This document shows, one piece after another, positions 1 to 9,894 of a stretch of DNA of 24,001 nt. The stretch is from Irineochytrium annulatum. Taxonomy: Eukaryota > Chytridiomycota > Chytridiomycetes > Chytridiales > Chytridiaceae. The position numbers were made by a program, and so were the translations under genes. Within the stretch, counting starts at the first letter, position 1, and each line of letters begins with the position of its first letter. Where the stretch lies: positions 1 to 24,001 of the forward strand of contig JADGJL010000353.1 in the NCBI GenBank assembly GCA_027600665.1, in the 5' to 3' direction. The notes beneath the pieces are model-generated. The model saw only the letters and a list, made by a program, of their open reading frames with translations, was not told the DNA's origin and ran no database searches.

Positions 1-29
1 CTCCCGTCCATCTCCTCACCCCTCCCACC

Positions 30-1457
30 TCACTTCCTCCCATCCCCAACCCACAAAATAAATTCGACCGTCGCGAACAGAATCGCTGCATTGGGCACGA
101 CCCTCATCAGGTGCGCCGTCAGCCCGCCATACAATCCCGCCAACCCCTCCTCAATATAGATTAGTTTCGTCGACTGCCACAGGCCAGTGTATTTTGCTCG
201 AGACCCGACGGCGGGAGTTTGCCGGAGTCGAGTGCGGAGGACCTCGTGTGGGTAAGTCACGACGGCGGCGACGAGCTTCGCGGTCGCGGCGACGGCAAAA
301 GTTTCTTTCCAGTCTGAATAGAAGGTGAATAAAGGTCAATGGGAGTGTAGATGGGTTAAGGTAGAACAAGGAGACGTACCGAGTGACGGCTTCGACAGGG
401 GATTCGGACCACGGGGCTTCCCGTCAATGACGCGCTTCTTCATGTACTCGTACATGGTGAACTGGAGCGTCGACTCCGTAAGGCCTGCATTAAACATGAG
501 ATCGACACAAATCGAAATAAACAACGAACCTAAGAAGCTCGCGGAAAGACCCTTGTACAAGCCCTTCACGCCCTCGGTCTTCACGATCGTCATCAGACAA
601 TGGAAGCTGCTCTTGTACCGCTGCAGCTTATTTGCACCCGCATTCTCGGCTTGCAGTTGCTGTTATGCAATCACGTCAGCAAGCGTTCCAACGCGAAGAG
701 GAGAACTGTACCATCCGCGTCTTTACGAGCCAAATCGGATTCGTGAGCGTTGCCGTCGCCAGACCCGCCGTCATAGCCGCCACCATGTGCACGGTCGTCG
801 TCTCCCTCCCGTTGTTCAGCTTCGTATACGCCTTTTTCCCGTGATTGTAAACCGAGAAGTATATCGCCCTGCCCGCCGTCACGGTTAAACACTCCTCCCT
901 CCTACTCATCTCCACACATACCTCGAAGGCACGACCCCGATCAGATTGGGTCCCAACCCCTTCCACAGCGCCCTGATGCCCTCCCTCCGTTTAATTTCCC
1001 TAAGCAGCTCGACCACGTCCCAGACGTGCGAGCCCACGATGCGGAAGGGCCGGAGGAGGGCCGCGCCCGCGCCGTTTCCGTTTCCGCCGCGGAGGTGGAG
1101 GACGCCGGCTGCCGAAGAGGTGGAGATGGAGGGGGCGGCGGCGACAGCGGAAGGGGCTTTGTAAAGAGAAGACTGGCAGAGGGATAACAAGTCAGGATTC
1201 TGAGTTCGAAGCATGACAGCACGGCATGGCTCACCTGCAAACGGGTCTTGACGACCTCGAGCGGGCACGTCACCGCGGCGCCGACTGGGCAAATCAAGTT
1301 AGCCTTCTTAAGAGGAGCAATGCGGCACGCCTCGGGCCCGCATGCATGCAGAGCTTGTCGGCCCGGGTCCGAAGTCTGTTCGAGTTCCCGCGTGGTACGC
1401 ACCTGTGCCTCCGACCGCGCCGGCCATGAAGTGGAGCAGGAAGTCGCCGCTCGACAT
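30..1457 (-). CDS. RIM2: Rim2-like mitochondrial carrier (SLC25A33/36 type)
   Basis: Likely a mitochondrial inner-membrane carrier exchanging pyrimidine nucleotides, by analogy with yeast Rim2 and SLC25A33/36. Six exons read on the minus strand: 1457-1403, 1284-1235, 1172-922, 868-712, 659-380, 313-30, giving 358 aa; splice phases all close. The three carrier repeats each show the PX[DE/..]XX[KR] signature: PLEVVKTRLQ near residue 26, PIWLVKTRMQ near 163, and PHEVLRTRLR near 285. The text after the first motif (SSLYK) and between repeats (GLGPNLIGVVPSRAIYF) is typical of the Rim2 branch. The repeat 1 loop carries a Gly/Asn/Ala-rich insert (about 37-75). Start chosen at ATG 1457, in MSSGDFLLHFMAGAVGGT; the frame stays open for 20 codons upstream to a TGA, so a further upstream exon is possible. 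Substrate is inferred from family only. Confidence 0.9.
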
Positions 1458-2414
1458 CTGCTCGGGATGGGAGGAGGAAGGAGTCTCGGTGTCGTGGCCG
1501 TAGCTTCGGCTCTCCTGTCAGCTCGATGGAAGTCCGAGTCCGATGAACGACAATATGGAAAATGGGAGGCGCGGGAGATTGACAGCCGACCTCTCAACAC
1601 ATACACTCCTCCAACAGCGCGCTCGATCGCCGCAACTAAGTCCTCGGCTCAGGCTTCGATTCTACGTCGGCATGGCGCGGAATTCAAGAGGTGCACGGAA
1701 GATTACTGTGACCACTGGAGCACCTGTGTAAAGTTTGTATCTTGGGCAAGGGGAGGAGGGCATGCCAACTTCTCCTGCAGCTTTCTCACGTGGGGCCCAT
1801 GCCCGACACCATTTCCAACACCTGTCTAACTCAGCCGTTAAGAGTACTTTTATAATGACAAGGTCCAGTAGTCACAGCACAAAATGACCGGGCGGGCGTG
1901 TCTCTTGATGGTCTCTTGTGTTGCTGAAGTGGTCAACGTAGGTCCCCGACTTCTCTGGATCAGGCTGGTACCTACCATAAGCGCAGCAAGGACTGCCAAA
2001 CCGCCCCTTCTCAGCTAAGCGCAAACAAGTCCACAATCTCTTCTGTCAACGTTGTGGTTGCGAGAAACATCCCCCGAATAATATTCGGAGCCCTTTCGAA
2101 AGATCACTTCATCCACTCCGGAAGTCGTAGCTTACGACGCTAACTAATGTGGGCACGCATTGCTTAGGAAGGCTTTGCGCCGGGCAGGAGGAGCATTGGC
2201 AGAGTGGAGCATCAGGACATCCGACAGTGATAGTGGCCATTCACCACGCGAGGTCAAAGTCGTGGTGTCATTCAACCGGCATTCGAATCCCTTCCATTCA
2301 GCCAACGTCTGCTTTCTAATCGGCTTCTCCATCCATTCCCGCCCAGACGACCTGATTCCGGTCCCATCCCACTATCACGACGGCGACGACGAGCGAGAAC
2401 CGCAACCGCCAGCC
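1458..2414. other. Divergent intergenic region, carrier / CHIP
   Basis: About 960 bases between the starts of the minus-strand carrier gene and the plus-strand CHIP gene, so it should hold both promoters. Open frames here (for example plus 1248-1829) overlap carrier exons or look compositional and have no recognisable protein features. I see no RNA gene or repeat. Confidence 0.5.
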
Positions 2415-3596
2415 ATGATGGAGACCGCAGAGGATCTCAAACAGAAAGGTGAGGCCCAGTCGGGACCACAGTCTCATACCGCGTTGTGGGCCAGATACCG
2501 GGGTCTGGGATGGCCCCTTGCGTTGAGCTTGTCCAACCCAAAACCTTTCTTCATACTTTCGCGAGTTGCCATCAATCTAAAATTCAACCATTCCAAAAAA
2601 AAAAAAAAAACAAGGCAACAAACACTTTGCTGACGGCGACTACGCCGCTGCCGTCGAGTCCTACTCCCACGCCATCATCCGCTCGCCCACGAACCCCGTC
2701 TACTTCACCAACCGCGCGCTCGCCCACCTCCGGCTCCACCACCCCGACCGTACCGTCCTCGACTGCAGAAGCGCCGTCGAGCTCGACCCGCGGAACGTGA
2801 AGGGGTGGTATTTGATGGGCCAGGCGCTGTGCGAGGGCGAGAACCCACGGTTCTCAGAGGCCATCGCGAGCTTGAGGAAGGCGTACGCGTTGGCGATTGA
2901 GCAGAGGGTTAGCTATGCGGAGGTTTGTATGTTTCTCGCCGGCGTAATGCCATTTATCTGTGTCCATTTTATTGTTCGCGGGTATGATTAACGCGTTTAC
3001 TATGTAGGAAATCGCCGCAGCTTACAGGAAGGCTAGGGCGAAGCGGTGGGAGGTTGGGGATCGGAGGAGGCGGGAGGAGAGGAGTGACCTGTACCGGTAT
3101 CTCACGGGGATGGTTGAGCGGGATCGGAATAGGCAGCTAAGCCAGCTGGCGGCCGGGGACGAGGAGAGCCGGCAGGAGGTCAACAGCGCGGCGGACGAGA
3201 GGTTGAGCCAGATTGCGGCGCTTTGCGGGGCTGCGGATGAGGAGGCGAAGGTGTGATTTGTTTGTTGTGGGAGCTTGTGGCTAATGTGAGGTTACAGCGG
3301 AGAGAAGTGCCGGACGCGTTCCTTGGGAAAATTTCGTTTGAGATCATGACTGATCCCGTGTTGGCACCGTCGGGAATCACGTATGTACCACCGTTTTGCG
3401 TTGATTTAACTGATATCTCTTTGGTTGTGACTATAGTTACGATCGCACGGAGATTCTTTCGCATCTCCGGAAGATCGGTCAATGGGACCCTCTTGCTCGC
3501 ACGCCTCTGTCGGAGTCGGATCTCCACCCAAACTTGGCATTGAAGGAGCTTATCGAGGCCTTTTTGGAGAAGAACGGGTGGGCGGCAGATTATTAG
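2415..3596 (+). CDS. STUB1: CHIP co-chaperone E3 ubiquitin ligase (TPR + U-box)
   Basis: Orthologue of CHIP/STUB1, which binds the C-terminal EEVD tails of Hsp70/Hsp90 and ubiquitinates clients. Exons 2415-2448, 2615-2922, 3008-3250, 3298-3380, 3437-3596 give 275 aa (human CHIP is 303). Residues about 8-115 are three TPRs. Carboxylate-clamp residues are visible: K9 and N13 in LKQKGNKHF, the Asn of YFTNRAL, and the Lys of [11 protein letters not shown] helical linker ([16 protein letters not shown] onward) leads to the U-box at about 198-268, with [20 protein letters not shown] and DPLARTPL, then the family's C-terminus GW..DY. Two ATGs sit in tandem at 2415 and 2418; the first is used here. 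The first 3' splice site is odd: it follows a run of 16 A residues. Cytosolic by family. Confidence 0.95.
2595..2610 (+). repeat. A16 homopolymer just upstream of a 3' splice site
   Basis: Sixteen consecutive A residues lie in CHIP intron 1 (2449-2614), followed by CAAG as the intron end. The splice site is anchored by protein homology: the exon must continue [10 protein letters not shown]. There is no pyrimidine tract between it and any branch site. Confidence 0.9.
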
Positions 3597-3844
3597 AAAG
3601 TTTTGGAAAAGGTTAGTTGAACGTAGCGTGGATAATCGGGCTACATGGTCAGTTGTCACATTACGCGGATGGATGATATTTGTTTTGGAGGGTAGGTGGA
3701 GGAAAGACCCTGTTGCGTTCGGGATGTCGGGGGTGATGTACGTGTTCGTCCGCTTTATTAAGTTTCCTCTTCACGTCTTCACAACGACGTTGCACTTCAT
3801 CCGTTTTGCAGATATTAGCCTCATGTTGATATAAGGGGATACTC

Positions 3845-3888
3845 ATTTGCTTCCCCGAGTTATTATCGTATTTGCTTCCCCGAGTTAT
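3845..3888 (+). repeat. Direct repeat of a 19-mer, period 25
   Basis: ATTTGCTTCCCCGAGTTAT occurs exactly at 3845-3863 and again at 3870-3888, separated by six bases. It lies about 250 nt after the CHIP stop codon. No function is apparent. Confidence 0.85.
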
Positions 3889-4493
3889 AATTCTTACAAG
3901 TCTTCTTGTCGCACTGTACTTAGTTTGTTTCGCTCGTGTTAGACGTACGCCGAGTAACTTACACCAAAAATGCCCAAAGTAATCGTCGGTCAGAAAGCGT
4001 TGATGTACGAGGAATTATGCTAGCTGAGCTTGCTGGGTATGAGCATGCGCAGGAAACCCTTCCTCACGTTGATCTAGCGCAATTGCGAAGATCTCCCACC
4101 GGACCGCTGCCGTCGGGATGACGAGCCCATATGACGGGCTGGACCCCAACTCTGGGAGCTGGGTTGCCGCCCTCTCTGCGCTATGTCGTTCACGTGTTTT
4201 CGCCTTACTCGCCCGAAGGTGCGTATTCTGACCAGTTCGCATTTACCAGTGACATGCGTAAGCGAAACGAGCGTGACGTTGGCATCGAAGTAATCGGAAG
4301 CTGCTAATTGCGTAGACTGACAAGAAAAAAGCTCAACGATCGTTGTGAATTTCCCAGTCGTTAGCGCCGTCAGTCGACGACTGCCGTGCCGCCTTGTGCT
4401 CTGCCAAGAGCTCGTGTCATTCGCCTTTCGCGACTTTACGGAAGGTCACGCCCCATCTTCCCTCATTCGATGTCATTCGATGTCATGGCATGA

Positions 4494-4520
4494 GGCCTCC
4501 GACGATTAATGTCGGAGGCC
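4494..4520. repeat. Perfect 10-bp inverted repeat with 7-nt loop
   Basis: GGCCTCCGAC at 4494-4503 pairs perfectly with GTCGGAGGCC at 4511-4520 across the loop GATTAAT. Just upstream a 10-bp unit, TCATTCGATG, is repeated in tandem (4463-4482). No neighbouring gene explains it. Confidence 0.8.
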
Positions 4521-5076
4521 GGCCCACGCGTAATTGGTGCTGCTGTTTCAACATGGAGAACGGCGATCGCCTGTAAGGTGAAGCCGCCTCCCGAAGTAGT
4601 TCTACCGGCGGCTAGCATGCTTACCCTTCCGACCACAAGGGCGGAAGTCGTCCTCGTTTCTATGGTGCTGGAGTGGATGAGCCCGCAGACGCCGCCGTTT
4701 CGTTGGGACCTCGCCAATACTTCGATTTCGGGGCAGTGTACGTCCCGTGTATCTTTCGGGCATCAATCTTGCAGGTACTTTGCGTCCAGTTCTGGTTGGT
4801 CTTGCTTTAGAAACGCCGTCTCCTTGTGTTTTCCTTATTCTCGCGACCCTACCAATCCGTCCTCACGAGAAACACGCCAACACCCAACAAGGCGCGGAAG
4901 CTACAAATATCGCCTCACCTTGACCGGCCTCGATCCATCACCCGCCTCCGTCGACGCCGTCCTCGTGAACTCCCCGACCGCCCTCCCGGCGCCATATTTT
5001 ACGCCACCCAGTCCACCTCGTGACCTTGACAACCACTATCTGAGGCGCCTTGCTAAATCCAAACCACAACATCGAC

Positions 5077-6176
5077 ATGAGCGTGAACGTCACAACAACC
5101 GCCCTCGGAGCCGTTGCGACCGCGCTGGCGACGGTTGCTGCCACGCCCTCAGCCACGCCCGCTGTGCAGATGACGTTCGACCAATGCTGGATGCAGCCCA
5201 TTTCCGGTAAGGAGGGGTTGTGGACGGCATAACACGCGCTAATCTATTGAATAGGCGGTCTACAATGGTCCACCCTCGTCGGCACGACCCTGATCCTCTA
5301 CTGCTACGCGTTCTCGAAGGGCGAGCTCCTCTGGCGCGTCCTCTTCTTCCACGCGATCTCTGGTTTCTGCGGCATGCTCATGGAGACCTCGTTCTCGGCC
5401 GCGCGCGTCTGCGGCAACGACAACCCGGCCCTTGCGGCCATCATCCTTGTCAATGAGGTTAACTGGATTGTCCATGAAGCCACCACGGTCCTGTATTCGT
5501 TCATCAAGACAGCCGTCATCCTGACGAGCGACTCTGTCAAGCGCACGTTCCAGATCCTCATGCTCGTGCTCTTCGTCATTTTTGCCGTGCTCAGGGTCAA
5601 CATTGGACGGCTCCGTTTCTCCCACAAGTAAGTCATTTTTTCTTCACTTATCTGTCGCGCCAGACCTGACCCGTCATCCCCTTCAGTGCCCTCATGGACA
5701 ACGACATCGAGCAAGCGCATTCTTACGCGTTCGTAGTGTGGGGACTTGCCGACCTCATCATCATGGTTCTCCTCGTTTGGAACGTCCACGAGCACATCAC
5801 CCGCTCGGCCAACCAGCGCTCCTCGGCCGTCCTCACGACCCTCATGTCCTCTTCCGTTCCGCGTATCGCCGTCATCTTCTTTAACACGCTCGCGATCGTC
5901 ATCATCGGCCAGCTCTTCAGCACCAACCCCGTGGTCCTGAACATCAACTCCTTCGTCTGGCTAGTCAAGGGCGCATACCCGGCGATTCTGCTGCTCGACA
6001 TCCTGCTCACGAGGAGCCTGCTGCAGGACTCGAGGGAGAGGAGTGGGAAGCAGGTCGGCCCCGGTGGTGATGGCCGAACAACGAACCCGAACGCGTACGC
6101 CATGAAGGACATCAACAGCTCGACGGGGCACACGGGCAGCAACGGCGCGTGGGGAGCCAAGACTTCGCTCGTTTGA
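5077..6176 (+). CDS. Seven-helix integral membrane protein, function unknown
   Basis: Exons 5077-5206, 5255-5627 and 5687-6176 give 330 aa. Seven strongly hydrophobic segments are visible at about 47-66, 71-90, 103-130, 143-160, 181-201, 225-245 and 252-275. The N-terminus is Thr/Ala-rich with an NVT glycosylation sequon at residue 4; the C-terminal tail of about 55 residues is hydrophilic. This is the arrangement expected of a seven-helix receptor-like protein with an outside N-terminus. Helix 3 carries polar residues (NEVNWIVHEATTV) and helix 7 carries one lysine, K262, in WLVKGAYPAILLLD. I do not recognise the family: no DRY, NPxxY or microbial-rhodopsin helix-3 pattern is convincing. ATG 5077 is chosen over upstream TTG; the first intron (GTAAGG...AATAG) is well defined. 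The gene is convergent with 6937-9312. Confidence 0.85.
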
Positions 6177-6936
6177 TCTTCCTTTGACTTTTTGCCAGTG
6201 CAGAATTTCTTTCTTACGGCTCCGCCATTTCTTTATTGTACGCCCTTAACTCCCAATTTATAATGTTCCCCCTTATTACTGCACTCGTTTAAATCTTCCC
6301 ACCATTATCTAGACATCCCTCCTCGTCTCTTTGGGGGTTATCCATAGTTGTCGCGCTCGCCGGACTTGTAAACGCGAAGCCCTTCGATTGGTGATCTTGT
6401 ATCTTTTTTGGCCACTACGCTGCCTGCCGATTTGGCTCAGTTGTATTTTGTATATTAAACATGATTATACGATGATGATGGGCCACGTACATGCCTGTTA
6501 TCTCCCCCACCCATTTTTTTTGGTTGCTGTCTCTTCTTCGTTCTCTTTTTTTGCATTCATTTCCTAATCATGAGTAAATGTTGTTCTCTTCTGTCAGTGC
6601 AGCATACGATGTGGCGCTCAGATGGAGTAAAGAGTGGAGGGCAACCAAATTATCAATAAACATACAAGTAATCCTCATAGATATGGTTGTTAATCAACTC
6701 ATTGCAAAGCAAGTAACATTTTAGCATATCCTTTTTTATTCCATGTTGACAATATGTGGGTATTAAATGCAACGACATACATGAAGCACTGTTCGTGCAG
6801 AAAATGATTAATGATACAATAATAATTAGTAAAAGCGAGGAGGCGAAGCGCAGACAACAACCAGCATTGGGTATAACAACGAAAAACAGAATGTCGAATG
6901 TATCAAAATTACCAGTCCAACATACGACCCAATGAG
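6177..6936. other. Convergent intergenic region with poly(A) signals
   Basis: About 760 bases between the stops of the plus-strand membrane protein and minus-strand paralogue A, markedly AT-richer than the genes. A plus-strand AATAAA lies at 6655-6660 (distant, about 480 nt after its stop) and a minus-strand AATAAA at 6735-6740 (about 200 nt after the paralogue A stop). No gene is seen. Confidence 0.5.
6735..6740 (-). promoter_or_regulatory. Putative poly(A) signal AATAAA for paralogue A
   Basis: TTTATT on the plus strand reads AATAAA on the minus strand, about 197 nt past the stop codon of the gene at 6937-9312. Only position and motif support it. Confidence 0.4.
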
Positions 6937-9312
6937 TCACTCAAGCGTCCTCCCAACGCTCGCCGCCAAGAACGCGTTGCTCGGCACCGTCGCGTCCTGC
7001 TTCACGAACCAGTTTCCCCTCTTGCCACACTTTTTAATCCCTCCGACAGCGGCCTCCTGTCTCTGAATCCTCGCGACCCACGCGCTCTCGGCCAGCTTGC
7101 CCATCATTGCCTCGACGCACTGGCTACCCTCGCTGAAGCCCGACATCATGTCCCTGCTCGGCGAGGCGCTCAGATACGGTCTGATCTTCGCTCCAGTGGA
7201 CGCGGCACGCGTCGCGGCGGCCACGGCGCGGGACGCGTGCGGCTGCGCTTTGGGCCTGGACGTCGTCGCGGACGTAGGGGAGCAGAAGTCCGCGAAGGCG
7301 TCGCCGCACGCGGGTGAGCGGGCGCCCGTCGGGCTCTCGATGGTCGCTGGCTGGAAGTGGACGCGCGTTTCGACGGGCTTGGGCTCGGGCGCGCCGTGGA
7401 AGTCGGCGAACGGGTCGGAGGCGAGGCATGGGTGGGAGTCCGTCGCGGTGAAGTTAGGGCGGGTGGAGGGGAGGCGGTTCTTGGCCGCCGACTTCGACTT
7501 CTGGGTGGCTATCGGCTTAGCCTGGGTTGACTGCTTGGCTGGGGCGGCGTTGTTACGCTGAGCGGCGGGAGCAGGGGTCGGCTGAACCTTCTCACGCGGG
7601 GCGGGGGTGGGGGCATCCTGGAGGCGGATGTTATTATCAGAGTCGTGGCGGGCCAGAGGAGCGTTGCTTTTCATCGGGGCGTGGTTGCGCTTCTATTGAA
7701 CCAGATTAACTTCCCATTAGCATCCTAGTATCGTAATCGAAAGAAAGCAGACGGGAGGATCGTTGCTCACCTTTCCCTTCTTCGTCGGCGACCCGGGCAG
7801 CGGCCTCCCGCGGTTCTCGCGCAGGGCCCAATGGTTGACCTGGGTCTGAAGCGAACGGTAGACGATGAGCGCGTTGCGGCTTGTCGCCTTCAGGTGCATC
7901 CCCTGCGGAACAAACTTCTTCGTGACGACCTTCTTGGCCGAACCCTGGCGCGAGGCCTTGGTCACGGTAGCAGGCGACGCTGGAGCAGCTTGCTGAATCT
8001 TCGCGGCGGATGACTGGCGCACGGGCTCGGGCTTCATAGGCATGGCCTTCTTGCCGAGAGCCTGCGCGGTGGGCTGTGGGGCGACCTCGGGCTTTGACGT
8101 GGCCTGAGCCTTGCTGGCTTTCGACTTCGGCGCGTCCTCCTTAAAGAGGTTGGCGACGAACGCGTTAATCTCAGCTGGTGTTACCGAGCTGTCGTCAGGC
8201 TTAGTGGCGCGGACGGGGCGGGCGACGGGTTTAGGCGTGACGGGGATCTTGGTCTGGGAAGCCTGCTTCTGTATCATCGCGGGCTTCAATGCGGCCGGCT
8301 GGACCTTGGCCTGGGCCTTAACGTGCTGCGGCTGAGCCTTCTGCTACATGTAGAAGGATGATTAAGACATGCCCACTTGGTACGCAAAAAAACGCAAGGC
8401 TATCTCACCTGAAGTTTACCCTTCTTGTTCGCCGAAGCGGCACGCGATGCGACCTTGTTCATGCGCGCCCAGTGGTTAACCTGGGTCTTGAGCGAGCAGT
8501 ACACGACGAGCGCGTTCCTGCCCGTGGCCTTCAGGTGCATGCCCTGAGGGACGAACTTTTTGACGGCCTTGTTTGGCGACGCCTTGACGACTGGAGCCGG
8601 GGACGCCGCAGCCTGCTGCTTAACGGGCGACGCGGCCTTAGCCTGTTGGGGCGCAACCTTGGTGTGCTGGGAAGCGACCTTGGCTTGTTGCTGAGGAGCG
8701 GGCTTAGGCTGCTGAGCCGGGGCCGGGGTGACCTTCGCCATCTGAGGAGTGGCGTGCTGCTGGTGAGGAGCGGCCGCCTTTACGGGCGGAGCGGCAGACT
8801 TCGGGACGGTCTGCAGAGGGGCCTTGGCGGGCTCGGCCCTCGAGGTGGGCGTCTTCGGGGTGGACGTTGTCGGAGTGGTTGTTTGCTGGACCTTCGCGTT
8901 GGCGTTGATGGTCGCGGCGCCAGGTGTCTGCTCCAGAAAAAGCGGTTAGCTCAAATTATGGTGGCCAGACGAAGGTGGACGCACCTGGTTAAACCAGCCG
9001 CCATTCTGCGGGCCGAGGAAGACGGCCTGTGGGACGGCTTGCGTAGGAGTCTGCGAGTGAAAGTAGAGGTATCAATAAAGTAGTAAAGTCGTAGTTGATC
9101 GTTGGAGATCACCTGCTGCTTCGGTTGGGTCTTGATCTCGGCCTGGGAGGCCTTAGCGGTTGTCACGGTCTACAGAAACCTGTTCAGACCAGTATTGGTT
9201 CAAGATAACCAACCTGCTTTGTCGCGCCGGCCTGAACGCCATGAGCGACGGTGGCCTGGACGGCGGCAACGGTGTTGCCGCCGGCGGGCTTGTTGTTGCT
9301 CTTGCGGACCAT
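6937..9312 (-). CDS. Repeat-bearing basic protein of unknown family (paralogue A)
   Basis: Six exons, 9312-9214, 9169-9113, 9050-8985, 8927-8409, 8343-7771, 7692-6937, give 689 aa; all five introns are phase 0. I do not recognise the family. It is a close paralogue of 16390-19692: shared are the start (M-V-x-K-x-N-N-K), the motif VFLGPQNGGWFNQ encoded by exon 3, GAAT.NANAKVQQ opening exon 4, two copies of a 32-residue module beginning KKFVPQGMHLKAT (exons 4 and 5), one AEINAFVANLFKEDAPKSK motif, and a C-terminal RPYLSA.P.RDM motif. Between these the protein is Lys/Ala/Pro/Gln-rich and probably disordered. Compared with the paralogue it lacks the exon 6 part; its exon 5 starts like exon 5 of the paralogue and ends (RPLPGSPTKK) like exon 7. 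No signal peptide or membrane helix is visible. Its last 50 residues, after the RDM motif, are unique. Confidence 0.85.
7825..7920 (-). repeat. 32-aa module, paralogue A copy 2
   Basis: Encodes the module beginning KKFVPQGMHLKAT, followed by RNA, and ending QVNHWA, in exon 5. Length is exactly 96 nt, as in the other four copies in this window. This copy is the more diverged of the two in this gene. Confidence 0.9.
8466..8561 (-). repeat. 32-aa module, paralogue A copy 1
   Basis: Exon 4 copy of the module, 96 nt. Apart from one synonymous base it matches the plus-strand copy at 17115-17210 base for base, so the two encode the same peptide. Confidence 0.95.
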
Positions 9313-9894
9313 TTTCGTTGTCGGCAGGCGCGGGTGACGGAGGAATGAAGCGATCGCGAGGAGGAAGCGAAGAAACGTGGAGGGTCGACTTCGGCGACCA
9401 TGGCGACCTCGATTCCTCTTTTGGATCGGTCGAACGTCCAGGAATAGCCCTCCCATAACATACTACTCAATCAATAACGACTCGCGGCCGACAGTGGCGT
9501 TGATCGGCGGAGCGACGTTACTTTACAGTCGACCTGACTGACCATTACTGATAACCATACAGATAACGGGCACCAACATAAGGTAGGCAGTAAGAAAAAA
9601 TTGCCACAAGGGCCGGTTGCGTCGCCCGTCGCGTGTGGTCGTCCCATATCCGCCCGGATGATCCGCCTCGACTCCCTCTGCCGCCTCCGCATCATTGTCG
9701 TCCCTGCGTGCCCGATTAACCCGCCTATCTTTCTCCACCGTAATTTCACACCTCGCACCCGTATCTGCCCCCGCCACGCTTCCACCTACCACCGTGTCAC
9801 CCGCATCACCCCTGCACCCGTCTTCTGTAAAATAAACAGCCTGGTTGATGATGGCACGAGGCTTGAAATAATCGTTGTCAACATTTATTGATCA
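9313..9894. other. Divergent intergenic region, paralogue A / Oca-like
   Basis: About 580 bases between two divergent starts, presumably carrying both promoters. Overlapping short frames on both strands have no recognisable features. No RNA gene or repeat was found. Confidence 0.45.

Larger units (their letters stand above)
3597..5076. other. Gene-poor intergenic region
   Basis: About 1.5 kb between the CHIP stop and the seven-helix protein start. Open frames on both strands (for example plus 4509-5210, minus 4015-4242 and 4463-4717) lack recognisable domains, and the largest runs out of frame into the next gene. The stretch contains a duplicated 19-mer (3845-3888) and a hairpin (4494-4520). 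I cannot support a gene or RNA here; a decayed element is possible. Confidence 0.45.

Noticed and set aside
941..1606. Minus-strand open frame of 221 codons across the carrier gene
   Set aside because: It is an out-of-frame reading of carrier exons and introns; the carrier frame gives clear SLC25 signatures.
2190..2295. tRNA-like A-box (TTGGCAGAGTGG) and B-box (CATTCGAATCC) upstream of CHIP
   Set aside because: The bases that would form the acceptor stem do not pair and no anticodon arm can be drawn; only box-like words are present.
4509..5210. Long plus-strand open frame of 233 codons
   Set aside because: It has no recognisable domain, is rich in Arg/Pro/Ser as expected of random GC-rich DNA, and overlaps the first exon of the seven-helix protein in another frame.
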